64,000 nucleotides of DNA, taken from positions 250,501 to 314,500 of the forward strand of contig NZ_LROY01000001.1 of NCBI RefSeq assembly GCF_001639145.1, written 5' to 3'. The notes beneath the pieces were generated by a model, which did not search any database, was not told the origin of the DNA, and saw only the letters and a list, made by a program, of their open reading frames with translations. Made by a program: the position numbers and the translations under genes. The stretch comes from Microbulbifer sp. Q7 (GTDB lineage: Bacteria; Pseudomonadota; Gammaproteobacteria; Pseudomonadales; Cellvibrionaceae). Below, piece after piece: positions 48,210 through 57,826 of the stretch; position 1 is the first letter of the stretch, and each line of letters opens with the position of its first letter.

Positions 48210-49985
48210 TTACTGCTTGGCGGCGATAAACCGATCCATCTGCACTTCCAGCATTTCCATCGGCAGTGCGCCGTTGGCCAGTACGGCATCGTGGAAGGCG
48301 CGCAGGTCAAAGCGATCACCCAGTGCCTTTTCCGCTTTCGCACGCAGTTCGCGAATCTTGATTTCGCCCATCTTGTACGACAGCGCCTGTCCCGGCCAGG
48401 AGATGTAACGGTCCACTTCCGCACGCACATTCGCCTTGGACAGCGAGGTGTTGTCCGCAAGGAAGTCCAGCGCCTGCTGGCGGGTCCAGCCCTGGGAGTG
48501 GATGCCGGTGTCGATCACCAGGCGCGCGGCGCGCCACATTTCATAGCTCAGGCGACCGAACTGCTGATAGGCATTTTCGTAAACCCCCATCTCTACGCCG
48601 AGACGCTCGGTGTACAGCGCCCAGCCCTCACCGTAGGCACTCAGGTACAGGCCGCGGCGGAAGTCCGGCACATTTTCCAGTTCCTGCGACAGGGCGCCCT
48701 GCAGATGGTGGCCGGGCGCGGCCTCGTGCAGGGTGAGCGCCACCAGTTCGTACATGGGGCGCTGGTCCAGCGCGTGGGTATTCAACCAGTAGGCGCCGCC
48801 GCGGGTGCCTCCGATGGCCGCCGGGTTGTACGAGGCGGTGGTGTAGTTGGGGGCGATCTCGTCCGGCACCGGCACCACACCGTAGGGCAGGCGCGGCAGC
48901 TTGCCGAAAAATTCGGGCAGGCGGTAGTCGATGCGCTTGGCGATATAGGAGGCCTCTTTCAGCAACTCCCGGGGGGTCTCGGCGTAGAACTGCGGATCGG
49001 TGCGCAGGAATTCGGTGAATTCGTCAAAGCCGCCATCAAAGCCGGACTCCGCGATCAGCTGGTTCATTTCCTCACGGATACGCTTCACTTCCGCGAGGCC
49101 GATTTTGTGGATGTCCGCGGGCGCCATGTCGAGAGTGACATAAGTGCGGATTGCGTGGCGGTAGTAATCTTCGCCACCGGGCAGGTCTTCTGCGGCCAGG
49201 GACTCGCTGGCCGCATTCATGTAGTCACCTTCGAGAAAGGTTGCCACGCGGTCAAACGCGGGAATGGCATGCTCCCGAATAGCCGCGGCAGCGGCCTTCT
49301 GCAGGCGCTGTTTTTCGCTGGCCGGGAAGTTATCCGGCAGGTCGGTGAAGGGCTCGTACAGGCTGCTTTCTGTGGGGTCGGCATACACCTGGGCACGCAC
49401 CGTAGGGGCAATGCCCTGCACCACAATTCTGGGCAGTACGAAGCCGTCGGCAATGCCCGCGCGCATATTCGCCAGGTTCTCGTCGAAGTAGCGGCCGAAA
49501 TCCTGAATGCGCTTGATGTAGTCCTCGTAGTCGGACACCTGCGGCATATTCAGGCCGCTGCTGGCGTCCAGCGCCGAACTCCAGAAGCTGTAGAAGGTAT
49601 TGACCGGGATGCGCTCGAGATACAGCTTGTTCGACTCGATGGAATTTTTCAGTACCCAGGTGAGCAGGTCCTTGTTGACCCGCTCGGCCGCATTCAGCTG
49701 GCGGCTGTCCACCTTGTTGAGGCGCGCAACAAACGCCTCTTCCGCCTGCAGGCGGCGGCTGCGGTCCGCCGGTGCCACACCGGGCAGGCGGTCGCTGTAC
49801 CCTTTCTCGCCCATGCGGCTGGCGGTGATGGGGTCTTCCCGCAGGCTGTATTGCCAGTGGTCGTCAATAATGGCCTGCAGCTGTGCCGACGCCGTGGCGG
49901 CGTGTGCGGCAGGCGCGACCAGTGCGGTCACAAGCAGGAAAAAAGACCACAGCCGCACAGGCTGTGTCAGGAACCGTCGGAACAT
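48210..49985 (-). CDS. DUF885 family metallopeptidase-like protein, copy 2
   Basis: 591 residues from the ATG at 49985, with GGAGAG 7 bases upstream; a longer frame to 50051 would put the signal peptide internally. Signal peptide FFLLVTALVAPAAHA indicates export. The zinc motif is HEAAPGHH in LTLHEAAPGHHLQGAL, with SAYGEGWALYTERLG supplying the third ligand. It shares layout with the copy at 35283-37145, but the sequences are clearly diverged (for example HEAAPGHH against HEGIPGHH), so these are ancient paralogues rather than a recent duplication. Substrate unknown. Confidence 0.9.
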   Translation of the reverse strand: MFRRFLTQPVRLWSFFLLVTALVAPAAHAATASAQLQAIIDDHWQYSLREDPITASRMGEKGYSDRLPGVAPADRSRRLQAEEAFVARLNKVDSRQLNAAERVNKDLLTWVLKNSIESNKLYLERIPVNTFYSFWSSALDASSGLNMPQVSDYEDYIKRIQDFGRYFDENLANMRAGIADGFVLPRIVVQGIAPTVRAQVYADPTESSLYEPFTDLPDNFPASEKQRLQKAAAAAIREHAIPAFDRVATFLEGDYMNAASESLAAEDLPGGEDYYRHAIRTYVTLDMAPADIHKIGLAEVKRIREEMNQLIAESGFDGGFDEFTEFLRTDPQFYAETPRELLKEASYIAKRIDYRLPEFFGKLPRLPYGVVPVPDEIAPNYTTASYNPAAIGGTRGGAYWLNTHALDQRPMYELVALTLHEAAPGHHLQGALSQELENVPDFRRGLYLSAYGEGWALYTERLGVEMGVYENAYQQFGRLSYEMWRAARLVIDTGIHSQGWTRQQALDFLADNTSLSKANVRAEVDRYISWPGQALSYKMGEIKIRELRAKAEKALGDRFDLRAFHDAVLANGALPMEMLEVQMDRFIAAKQ

Positions 49986-50138
49986 GATGTATCTCTCCGA
50001 AATGCACAATCGAGCGTAGTGATTTTGCGCACGACTGTACCACGGCCACACGTGATAGAGAGGCCCCGCGGAAGCGCCCCGGGGCTAAACGACGGCTGCG
50101 CTCGACCAACCGGTGGCGCGTAGAGAAATATCCTGTGA

Positions 50139-50159
50139 ATCGCGGGTTGGCCCGGCACA
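50139..50159 (-). terminator. Hairpin after the SDR gene
   Basis: GGCCCGG (50139-50145) and CCGGGCC (50153-50159) around CACAAAA, 27 bases after the SDR stop. No U-run follows, so termination strength is doubtful. Confidence 0.4.
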
Positions 50160-50185
50160 AAACCGGGCCAGTGCTGGTTTCGGTG

Positions 50186-50980
50186 TTAGCCGATACTCTT
50201 GATCAGGCCACCCTCGGCCCTGACGCTCGCGCCATTCACCGCAGCACTCAGCGGCGACGCCAGGAAGGCGACCACCGCGGCGATTTCGTCCGGCTCGATA
50301 AAGCGCTGTAGCAGTGAATCCGGCTCCGTCTCCCGGAAGAATTCCCCCACAAACTCATCCTCGGATTTTCCCTGCCCCGCGGCACTCTCCTTCAGCCACT
50401 GGCTGACCCCCTCGGTGCGTGTCGGCCCGGGCAGTACCGAATTGACCGTGACATTGTTGCCGCAGCCCCGGGTCAGGTTCGCCAACCCCCGCCCCATCAC
50501 GATCTGCGCGCCCTTGGTCACCGAATAGTGCACCATGCTTTCCAGCCCGCGCATGCCGGCCTCACTGGCGATATTGATAATGCGGGCAAAATCCTGCTCC
50601 AGCATTTTGGGGAAAAAGTGCCGGCTGAGGCGCACGGTACTCAGCACATTGATGTCGAGGAAGCGACGCCACTCTTCGTCAGAAATCTCGGCAAATGGCT
50701 GGGGATTGAAGATCCCCATATTGTTCACCAGTACGTGCAATGGGCCGTGCTGTTCGATTTCACCGCACACCCGTGCGCTGTCTTCGGCGTCGGCGAGGTC
50801 GCCGTCGATGGCGATCACCTCGCCGAGGCCCGCCAGCTCCTGCGCCACCTCCGCGGTGCCCGAGCGTCCGTTGATGATTACCCGGGCGCCCTCTGGCAGC
50901 AGCGCTTCGGCAATGGCCCGCCCGATGCCTTTGGTGGAACCGCTGATAAATACCAGTTTGCCATCAAGCTGCAGATCCAT
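50186..50980 (-). CDS. Short-chain dehydrogenase/reductase
   Basis: 264 residues from the ATG at 50980 (GGAAGGAAG upstream). The NAD(P)-binding SGSTKGIGRAIAEALL, the NNMGIFNPQPF strand, catalytic Ser in INIASEAGM and the Y-x3-K in HYSVTKGAQIV are all present, so it is an active classical SDR. The exact substrate cannot be told. It stands alone and is divergent from the TldD operon; the 359-bp region between carries both promoters. Confidence 0.9.
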   Translation of the reverse strand: MDLQLDGKLVFISGSTKGIGRAIAEALLPEGARVIINGRSGTAEVAQELAGLGEVIAIDGDLADAEDSARVCGEIEQHGPLHVLVNNMGIFNPQPFAEISDEEWRRFLDINVLSTVRLSRHFFPKMLEQDFARIINIASEAGMRGLESMVHYSVTKGAQIVMGRGLANLTRGCGNNVTVNSVLPGPTRTEGVSQWLKESAAGQGKSEDEFVGEFFRETEPDSLLQRFIEPDEIAAVVAFLASPLSAAVNGASVRAEGGLIKSIG

Positions 50981-51339
50981 TGCACTTCCTTCCCTGTTGC
51001 TGAACCGTGTATCGCACCGTCGGTGACGACCTGTGTTAGCGGGGCTGCGCCGGCCGGCGGCCCCACTACTGAGCGTAGACTCAGCGCTGCAACCCGGGTA
51101 CTGCCTGCGCCCTTTTTGCCCCCGCGCACCAGCGCCGTGCACTGCCGCCCAGCGCAACCACTCAGCCCTGCCAGCCCTCCTTTCACCGACTTATTACTTT
51201 ACAAACCCGCGCCAACGCGATTACCTATCCGGCTAAACCACTGTGATCCAGCGGTAATAACCCGATAACAATAAGCAGGCATCCCGCCGCAGCCCCCGTA
51301 TCCCGGCGGCACAGCTGGCGCAGGTATGCGGGGAGGACA
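50981..51339. other. Divergent promoter region between SDR and TldD operon
   Basis: 359 bases without a gene. The half towards 51340 is AT-richer and must carry the promoter of the long TldD/Bat operon; GGGGAGGAC just before 51340 is its ribosome site. No strong -35/-10 match or inverted repeat is evident. Confidence 0.5.
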
Positions 51340-52971
51340 ATGGATAGAAGACGCTTCATCAAACTCGCCGGCGTCGGTGCGGGTGGAATTGCGCTGCCCC
51401 TCTATGGCGCGCAGGTTTCCGCCGAGCAGCTGATCAATGGCGGTATGGACGTGGGCAGAAAGAAAGCCCTCTCCGACATCGTTCTGAATGCCGCGCGCAA
51501 GGCCGGCGCCAGCTATACCGATGTGCGCATCGGCCGCTACCTCAACCAGTTCCTGCTCACCCGCGAAGCCAACGTCGAAAACATCGTCAATACCGAGTCG
51601 TTCGGCGCCGGCATCCGGGTGATTGCCCAGGGCACCTGGGGCTTCGCCGCCACCAATGATCTCACCGAGGACGGGCTGGCCCGTGCCGCGCGCCAGGCCG
51701 TGGCAGTGGCCAAGGCCAATGCCCGCTACCAGACCGAGCCGGTGCAACTGGCGCCGGTGAAGGGCGTGGGCGAGGTTTCCTGGCAGACTCCCATCATGAA
51801 GAACGCCATCGAGGTGCCCATCCGCGAAAAGGTGGACTTCCTGATGGACGTGAACCAGAGCGCGCTGAACGCCGGTGCCAGCTTTATCAATTCTGCCCTC
51901 TACCTCGTGAACGAGCAGAAATACTTCGCCTCCAGTGACGGCTCCTACATCGACCAGGATATCCACCGCCTGTGGGCGCCGATGCAGGTCACGGTGGTGG
52001 ACAAGGACAGTGGCCAGTTCAAGACCCGCGACGGGCTGAGCACGCCGGTGGGCATGGGTTACGAGTACCTCGACGGCCGCGCAGCCGACAAGATCGCCGG
52101 CCCCACCACCCTGTACAAAGACTCTTACGATATGGCGGAGGATGCGGTACTGGCGGCGGAACAGGCCAAGGTCAAGCTGTCGGCCAAATCCATCGACCCC
52201 GGCAAGTACGACCTGGTACTGGAGCCGATGCACCTGCGCCTGACCATCCACGAATCCGTGGGCCATCCGCTGGAGCTCGACCGGGTACTGGGCTACGAGG
52301 CCAATTACGCGGGCACCTCCTTCGCTACCCTCGACAAATGGCGCACCGGCAAGTTTCAGTACGGCAGCGACAGAGTCAACTTCTTCGCCGACCGCACGCA
52401 ACCGGGCTCACTGGGCGCCGTGGGCTACGACGACGAAGGGGTCAAGGCGAAGCGCTGGGACCTGATCAAGGACGGCGTGCTGGTGAACTACCAGGCCACC
52501 CGCGACCAGGTGCATATGATCGACCAGAAGGAATCCCACGGCTGCTCCTACGCCGATAGCTGGTCCAGTGTGCAGTTCCAGCGCATGCCCAACGTCTCCC
52601 TGGCACCGGGTAAGGAAAAGTACTCGGTGAAAGACATGATCGGTGACGTTGAAAAAGGCATTTATATCGTGGGGCGCGGTTCTTACTCCATCGACCAGCA
52701 GCGCTACAACTTCCAGTTTGGCGGGCAGCTGTTTTACGAGATCAAGAACGGGGAAATTGTCGGCCAGGTAGAAGATGTTGCCTACCAGTCGAACACACAG
52801 GAATTCTGGAATTCCTGTAGCGCGATCTGTGACAGCAGCGATTACCGCCTCGGCGGTACCTTCTTCGATGGCAAGGGCCAGCCCAGCCAGGTCAGTGCTG
52901 TTTCCCACGGGTGCGCGACCACGCGCTTCGACAACATTAACGTGATCAATACCAAACGTAAGATCGGCTAA
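51340..52971 (+). CDS. TldD-family metalloprotease with Tat-like leader, copy 1
   Basis: 543 residues. The first 25 residues, MDRRRFIKLAGVGAGGIALP, have a twin-arginine RR-x-F-x-K start, so export by Tat is likely. The zinc motif is HESVGH (His304-His309) in LTIHESVGHPLELDRVLGY, the HExxxH of TldD. TldD works as a heterodimer with TldE/PmbA, removing leader peptides or degrading unfolded peptides. A TldE gene follows after 32 bases, then a second TldD. The protein is longer than standard TldD (about 480), partly through the leader. Confidence 0.9.
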   Translation: MDRRRFIKLAGVGAGGIALPLYGAQVSAEQLINGGMDVGRKKALSDIVLNAARKAGASYTDVRIGRYLNQFLLTREANVENIVNTESFGAGIRVIAQGTWGFAATNDLTEDGLARAARQAVAVAKANARYQTEPVQLAPVKGVGEVSWQTPIMKNAIEVPIREKVDFLMDVNQSALNAGASFINSALYLVNEQKYFASSDGSYIDQDIHRLWAPMQVTVVDKDSGQFKTRDGLSTPVGMGYEYLDGRAADKIAGPTTLYKDSYDMAEDAVLAAEQAKVKLSAKSIDPGKYDLVLEPMHLRLTIHESVGHPLELDRVLGYEANYAGTSFATLDKWRTGKFQYGSDRVNFFADRTQPGSLGAVGYDDEGVKAKRWDLIKDGVLVNYQATRDQVHMIDQKESHGCSYADSWSSVQFQRMPNVSLAPGKEKYSVKDMIGDVEKGIYIVGRGSYSIDQQRYNFQFGGQLFYEIKNGEIVGQVEDVAYQSNTQEFWNSCSAICDSSDYRLGGTFFDGKGQPSQVSAVSHGCATTRFDNINVINTKRKIG

Positions 52972-53003
52972 ACGGACAACAATAAATTTTTGGAGCAAAC
53001 AAG

Positions 53004-54335
53004 ATGGCCATTTTATCCAGAAGTGAAGCCAAAAAAATTCTCGACAAGGTACTGAAATACAGCAAGGCGGAAGGGGCCAGTGCGCAGCTTTCCGGCGCTG
53101 AGACCGGCAATATCCGCTATGCGCGCAACAGTGTGTCCACCAGCGGTATCGTCAACGATATCGAGCTGGCGGTGGAAGCGCGCTTCGGTAAGAAATCCGG
53201 CATTGCCACCATCAACGAGTTCAGCGATGCATCGCTGGAAAAAGTCATGCGCCGCGCCGAAGAGCTGGCCAAGCTTTCTCCGGATAACCCCGAAGCCATG
53301 CCACTTCTGGGCGAACAGAAATACATGGCCGTTGACGGCTTCGCCAAGTCCACCGCCAATATCACGCCGGACCAGCGCGCCAAGGCCGCAGCCGATTCCA
53401 TCAAGGCGGCGATGAAAAAGGACGTGGTTGCCGCAGGCTACCTGGAAGACGCCCGCGCCTTTGCCGCCGTAGCCAACACCAAAGGCTTGTTCGGCTACCA
53501 CGCCTCCACCTCGGCCAATTTCACCGTCACCATGCGCACCGAAAACGGCCTCGGCTCCGGCTGGGCGCAGAGCGATGTGACGGACTTCGGCAATATGAAT
53601 ACCGCCTCCAGCTCGGAAGTGGCCATCGACAAGGCCGTTCTTTCCCAGGAAGCGCGCGCACTGGAGCCAGGCAAGTACACCGTAATTCTGGAGCCCAGCG
53701 CGGTATCCGGCCTCGTGGCTTACATGATGGGCAACTTCGATGCGCGCAGCGCCGACGAAGGCCGCAGCTTTATGAGCAAGAAAGGTGGCGGCAACCGCAT
53801 TGGCGAGAAGATGTTCGACAAGCGCGTGCACCTGTATTCCGACCCCGCTGACCAGAACGTGCCGGTGCAGCCCTGGTCCGATGAAGACTATATGGCGATG
53901 CAGCGGGTAGACTGGATCAAAGATGGCGTGGTGCAAAACCTGCCGTGCAGCCGCTACTGGGCGGAGAAATCCAAGGGCACCGCGATGCCCGGCCCGAACA
54001 ACCTGATCATGGTGGGTGGCGACAAGTCCACCGACGAACTGATCAAGAAAACCCGCCGTGGCGTGCTGGTCACCCGCACCTGGTATATCCGCATGGTCGA
54101 CCCACAGTCCCTGTTGCTGACCGGGTTAACCCGCGACGGCACCTTCTATATCGAGAACGGCAAAATCAAATACCCGATCAAGAATTTCCGGTTCAACGAA
54201 AGCCCCGTCATCATGCTCAACAACATCGAAGACATGGGCCGCCCGGAGCGCGTCAGCATGTGGGGTGGCCCGGCCATGATTCCCGCGCTGAAAGTGCGCG
54301 ATTTCACCTTCAGCAGTCTGTCCGACGCCGTTTAA
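53004..54335 (+). CDS. TldE/PmbA-like partner subunit
   Basis: 443 residues, close to the usual TldE/PmbA size. It has the family's N-terminal (VLKYSKAEGASAQLSGAETG) and central (LEPGKYTVILEPSAVSGLVAYM) patterns, but the HExxxH is replaced by PSAVSG, as expected for the non-catalytic subunit. There is no Tat or Sec leader visible, which is odd if both TldD neighbours are exported; it might be carried as a hitchhiker in the folded complex. It has TldD genes on both sides with identical 32-base gaps. Confidence 0.9.
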   Translation: MAILSRSEAKKILDKVLKYSKAEGASAQLSGAETGNIRYARNSVSTSGIVNDIELAVEARFGKKSGIATINEFSDASLEKVMRRAEELAKLSPDNPEAMPLLGEQKYMAVDGFAKSTANITPDQRAKAAADSIKAAMKKDVVAAGYLEDARAFAAVANTKGLFGYHASTSANFTVTMRTENGLGSGWAQSDVTDFGNMNTASSSEVAIDKAVLSQEARALEPGKYTVILEPSAVSGLVAYMMGNFDARSADEGRSFMSKKGGGNRIGEKMFDKRVHLYSDPADQNVPVQPWSDEDYMAMQRVDWIKDGVVQNLPCSRYWAEKSKGTAMPGPNNLIMVGGDKSTDELIKKTRRGVLVTRTWYIRMVDPQSLLLTGLTRDGTFYIENGKIKYPIKNFRFNESPVIMLNNIEDMGRPERVSMWGGPAMIPALKVRDFTFSSLSDAV

Positions 54336-54367
54336 TCACTACTGCAGAAAAATAATAGGAGCGAACA

Positions 54368-55999
54368 ATGGATCGAAGAAAATTTCTGCAGTTGGGCGGC
54401 GCCGGTCTCGGTGTGTCCATGCTGCCACTGTCTGGCAATGTGATTGCCGAAAGCCAGCTGACCCAGAGCGGACTGGATATCGCGGTTAAAAAAGAACTCG
54501 CCGATGCCGCCCTGAATACTGCCACCAAACTGGGCGCCTCTTACGCGGATGTGCGTATCGGCCGTTACCTCAACCAGTACGTCATCACCCGTGAGATGAA
54601 TGTGCAGAACGTGGTGAATACCGAGTCCATCGGCACCGGTGTGCGCGTGATCGCCAACGGTACCTGGGGCTTCGCCGCCACCAACGATTTGACCAGCGAC
54701 GGCATTGCCCGCGCCACCGCGCAGGCAGTTGCTACCGCCAAGGCCAATGCCCGATACCAGCAGGAGCCGGTGCAACTGGCCCCGGTAAAAGGTCACGGCG
54801 AAGTCAGCTGGAAAACCCCGATCCAGAAAAATGCCATGACTATTCCACTGGCAGAAAAGGTCGACCTGCTGATGGAAGTCAACAAGTCGGCACTGGATGC
54901 CGGGGCCAGCTTTATCAACTCCATGCTGTTCCTGGTGAACGAGCAGAAGTACTTTGCCTCTACCGACGGTTCCTACATCGATCAGGATGTACACCGCCTG
55001 TGGTCGCCGTTCAGTGTCACTGCGGTTGACAAGAAAGATGGCGGGTTCCGCACCCGCGACGGCCTGGGTATGCCGGTGGGCCGCGGCTTCGAGTATCTCG
55101 ACGGTCGCGCCGAGCACAAGGTACAGTCGCAGACGGTGCTCTACGGTGACTCCTACGACATGGTCGAGGACGCGAAACTGGCCGCACAGCAGGCCCAGGA
55201 AAAGCTCACCGCCAAGTCCGTCAAGCCGGGCAAATACGATCTGGTACTGGACCCGTCGCACCTGTGGCTCACCATCCACGAATCCGTGGGGCACCCGCTA
55301 GAGCTCGACCGCGTGCTGGGTTACGAGGCCAACTTTGCCGGCACTTCCTTCGCCACCCTCGACAAATGGGAGAGCGGTAAATTCCAGTACGGCAGCGACA
55401 AGGTAAACCTGTTTGCCGACAAGGTGCAGCCGGGCTCGCTGGGCGCGGTCGGCTACGACGACGAAGGTGTGAAAACCGGTAGCTGGGACCTGGTGAAAGA
55501 CGGGGTACTGACCAACTACCAGGCCATTCGCGATCAGGTGCATATGCTGGGGCAGAAAGAATCCCAGGGTTGCTGCTACGCGGACAGCTGGTCCAGCGTG
55601 CAGTTCCAGCGCATGGCCAACGTCTCCCTGTTGCCCGGGGAAGAGAAGTTGAGCGTGGACGACATGATCAAGGATGTGGAAAAAGGCATCTATATCGTGG
55701 GCGACGGTTCCTTCTCCATCGACCAGCAGCGCTATAACTTCCAGTTCGGCGGTCAGCTGTTCTATGAAATCGAGGACGGCAAGATTACCGGGATGCTGGA
55801 AGATGTCGCCTACCAGTCGAACACCCAGGAGTTCTGGAATTCCTGCTCGCAAATCTGCGACAAGAGTGACTACCGCCTGGGCGGTTCCTTCTTCGATGGC
55901 AAGGGCCAGCCGAGCCAGGTGAGCGCGGTCTCCCACGGCAGTTCCACCACGCGCTTTGACGGTGTCAACGTGATCAACACCAAGCGTAAACTCGGTTAA
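54368..55999 (+). CDS. TldD-family metalloprotease with Tat-like leader, copy 2
   Basis: 543 residues, exactly the length of copy 1, and very similar along its whole course. The leader is MDRRKFLQLGGAGLGVSMLP with a Tat-type RRKFLQ, and the zinc motif is again HESVGH at 304-309. Differences lie mostly in surface regions. The equal length, identical leader position and 32-base spacing show a tandem duplication around the TldE gene. Both copies keep the metal site, so each could form its own heterodimer with the single TldE. Confidence 0.9.
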   Translation: MDRRKFLQLGGAGLGVSMLPLSGNVIAESQLTQSGLDIAVKKELADAALNTATKLGASYADVRIGRYLNQYVITREMNVQNVVNTESIGTGVRVIANGTWGFAATNDLTSDGIARATAQAVATAKANARYQQEPVQLAPVKGHGEVSWKTPIQKNAMTIPLAEKVDLLMEVNKSALDAGASFINSMLFLVNEQKYFASTDGSYIDQDVHRLWSPFSVTAVDKKDGGFRTRDGLGMPVGRGFEYLDGRAEHKVQSQTVLYGDSYDMVEDAKLAAQQAQEKLTAKSVKPGKYDLVLDPSHLWLTIHESVGHPLELDRVLGYEANFAGTSFATLDKWESGKFQYGSDKVNLFADKVQPGSLGAVGYDDEGVKTGSWDLVKDGVLTNYQAIRDQVHMLGQKESQGCCYADSWSSVQFQRMANVSLLPGEEKLSVDDMIKDVEKGIYIVGDGSFSIDQQRYNFQFGGQLFYEIEDGKITGMLEDVAYQSNTQEFWNSCSQICDKSDYRLGGSFFDGKGQPSQVSAVSHGSSTTRFDGVNVINTKRKLG

Positions 56000-56010
56000 C
56001 CCCGGGTGCC

Positions 56011-56044
56011 GCAGTCGCCCTGCCGATACCGGCGGGGCGACTGC
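56011..56044 (+). other. Strong hairpin after TldD copy 2
   Basis: GCAGTCGCC and GGCGACTGC pair around an inner TGCCG...CGGC stem with an ATA loop. It lies in the only longer gap (86 bases) of the operon and lacks a U-run, so it may stabilise the protease part of the message or reduce read-through to the MoxR part. Confidence 0.6.
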
Positions 56045-56085
56045 CAAGACCCGCCAAGCCCACACGAAGTTTCAGAGCGGTATCC

Positions 56086-56799
56086 GTGTCACTTACCCGC
56101 AAACAATTCCTGCAACAGCTGTTGCTGGCCGGTGGCAGTTTTGCACTGCCCGCCGCTGTGCGCGCGCAGGGTGACGCTGCGCCGCAATACGATTTCTATT
56201 TCACCCGCCTGATGTACGAATCCGGTGACTGGGATGTGGATCAGCGCATGCCTTCCAATGTGCTCAACTCCCTGATTGAGTACACCACGCTCAAGGTCGA
56301 CCCCAACGAACGCATCGTACCCCTGGCAGACCCGGAAATGCTGCTGGCCCCCTTCTGTTATCTGGCGGGACACAAGCTGGTGGAGTTCACTCCGGCGGAA
56401 GCGCGCAATTTTCGCGACTACGTCAATCGCGGCGGATTCATTTTTGTGGACGACTGCAACCACGATATCGACGGGCTGTTTGCCAAATCCTTTGAGGCAC
56501 AGATGGTCAAGCTGTTTGGCGAGGACTGCCTGCAGAAGTTGCCCGACGACCACGAACTGTATCGCTGCTTTTTCCACTTCGACGAACTGCCGGTGACCAG
56601 CTTTGAACTGAACGGCTGGGGCGATGACCTGGTGCACGATTACCTCAAGGCCATCGTGGTCAACGGTCGCATCGCAGTACTGTACAGCAACAAGGATTTT
56701 GGTTGCGAGTGGGATTATGACTACCGCAACAAACGCTGGCTGGCCATCGACAACACCCGCTTCGCGGTCAACATTGTTATTTATGCACTCACAAGCTGA
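56086..56799 (+). CDS. Exported DUF4159 domain protein
   Basis: 237 residues from GTG 56086. The leader TRKQFLQQLLLAGGSFALP is Tat-like in layout but has TRK instead of two arginines. The domain reads YDFYFTRLMYESGDWDVDQ, then LAGHKLVEFTPAEARNFRDY and GGFIFVDDCNHDIDGLF, which is the DUF4159 pattern. These proteins have a flavodoxin/GATase-like fold, and are often encoded beside MoxR and DUF58 genes, as here (6 bases to moxR). No activity is known. Confidence 0.87.
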   Translation: MSLTRKQFLQQLLLAGGSFALPAAVRAQGDAAPQYDFYFTRLMYESGDWDVDQRMPSNVLNSLIEYTTLKVDPNERIVPLADPEMLLAPFCYLAGHKLVEFTPAEARNFRDYVNRGGFIFVDDCNHDIDGLFAKSFEAQMVKLFGEDCLQKLPDDHELYRCFFHFDELPVTSFELNGWGDDLVHDYLKAIVVNGRIAVLYSNKDFGCEWDYDYRNKRWLAIDNTRFAVNIVIYALTS

Positions 56800-56805
56800 A
56801 ACACC

Positions 56806-57813
56806 ATGCATACCACCTCTCCAGACAAGATTGCGCACATGATCGAACAACAACACGCGGCACTGGATACCCTGCGCGGCGAAATCGGCAAGGTCATCGT
56901 CGGCCAGCAGGCGGTGGTGGAACAGATGCTGGTGTGCCTGTTGGCCCGCGGCCATGCATTGCTCGAAGGCGTGCCCGGCCTGGGTAAAACCCTGCTGGTG
57001 AAAACTCTGGCGGACGCGTCCAGCCTCACATTCAAGCGCGTGCAGTTCACGCCGGACCTAATGCCCGGCGATATTCTCGGCAGCGAGATCCTGGAGGAAG
57101 ACCACACCACCGGTAAACGCTTTTTCAAATTCCAGCCCGGCCCGATCTTTACCAATATTCTGCTGGCGGACGAAATCAACCGCACACCACCCAAGACCCA
57201 GGCCGCACTGCTGGAGTCCATGCAGGAGTACGCCGTCACCGTTGCCGGTGACACCATGGCCCTGCCGCGGCCGTATTTCGTGCTGGCCACCCAGAATCCC
57301 ATCGAGCAGGCGGGCACCTATCCCCTGCCCGAGGCACAGCTGGATCGCTTCCTGCTGAATATCCATATCGACTACCCGGCGGAATCCGAAGAGGTCGCCA
57401 TCCTGCGCGCCACCACCGGTGCCGCCGGCGAGCAACCGCAGTCCTGCCTCGATGCCGAGCAGCTGCTGGCCATGCAGGACCTGGTGCGGGAAGTGTCCGT
57501 CAGTGACGGGCTCTATCACTACGTGGCACAGCTGGTGCGCGCTACCCGCCCCGATCACGGGGAGGGCAAACTGGCCCAGTGGATCAAGTGGGGCGCCGGC
57601 CCCCGCGCCGGGCAGGCGTTGATTCTTGCCGCCAAGGCGCGCGCCTTCCTGCAGCGACGACTGGCAGTGACCCGCGCCGATATTCAGGCGCTGCTGCTGC
57701 CCGTATTGCGCCACCGGGTGTTGCTGAGCTTCCACGCCCAGGCCGATGGCATCGGCGTAGAGCAGGTGCTGCAGGAATTGCTGCGCACCGTGCCGGAACC
57801 CGGCAGCGACTGA
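56806..57813 (+). CDS. MoxR-family AAA+ ATPase
   Basis: 335 residues. AAA+ core with Walker A EGVPGLGKTLLVKTLAD, Walker B ILLADEINRTPPKTQAALLE and sensor FVLATQNPIEQAGTYPLPEAQ, all diagnostic of MoxR. MoxR ATPases act as chaperones with vWA-domain partners encoded next door, and have been linked to stress tolerance and enzyme maturation. The partner is probably the DUF58 protein 13 bases downstream. Confidence 0.95.
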   Translation: MHTTSPDKIAHMIEQQHAALDTLRGEIGKVIVGQQAVVEQMLVCLLARGHALLEGVPGLGKTLLVKTLADASSLTFKRVQFTPDLMPGDILGSEILEEDHTTGKRFFKFQPGPIFTNILLADEINRTPPKTQAALLESMQEYAVTVAGDTMALPRPYFVLATQNPIEQAGTYPLPEAQLDRFLLNIHIDYPAESEEVAILRATTGAAGEQPQSCLDAEQLLAMQDLVREVSVSDGLYHYVAQLVRATRPDHGEGKLAQWIKWGAGPRAGQALILAAKARAFLQRRLAVTRADIQALLLPVLRHRVLLSFHAQADGIGVEQVLQELLRTVPEPGSD

Positions 57814-57826
57814 CGGGGCCCGGCTT

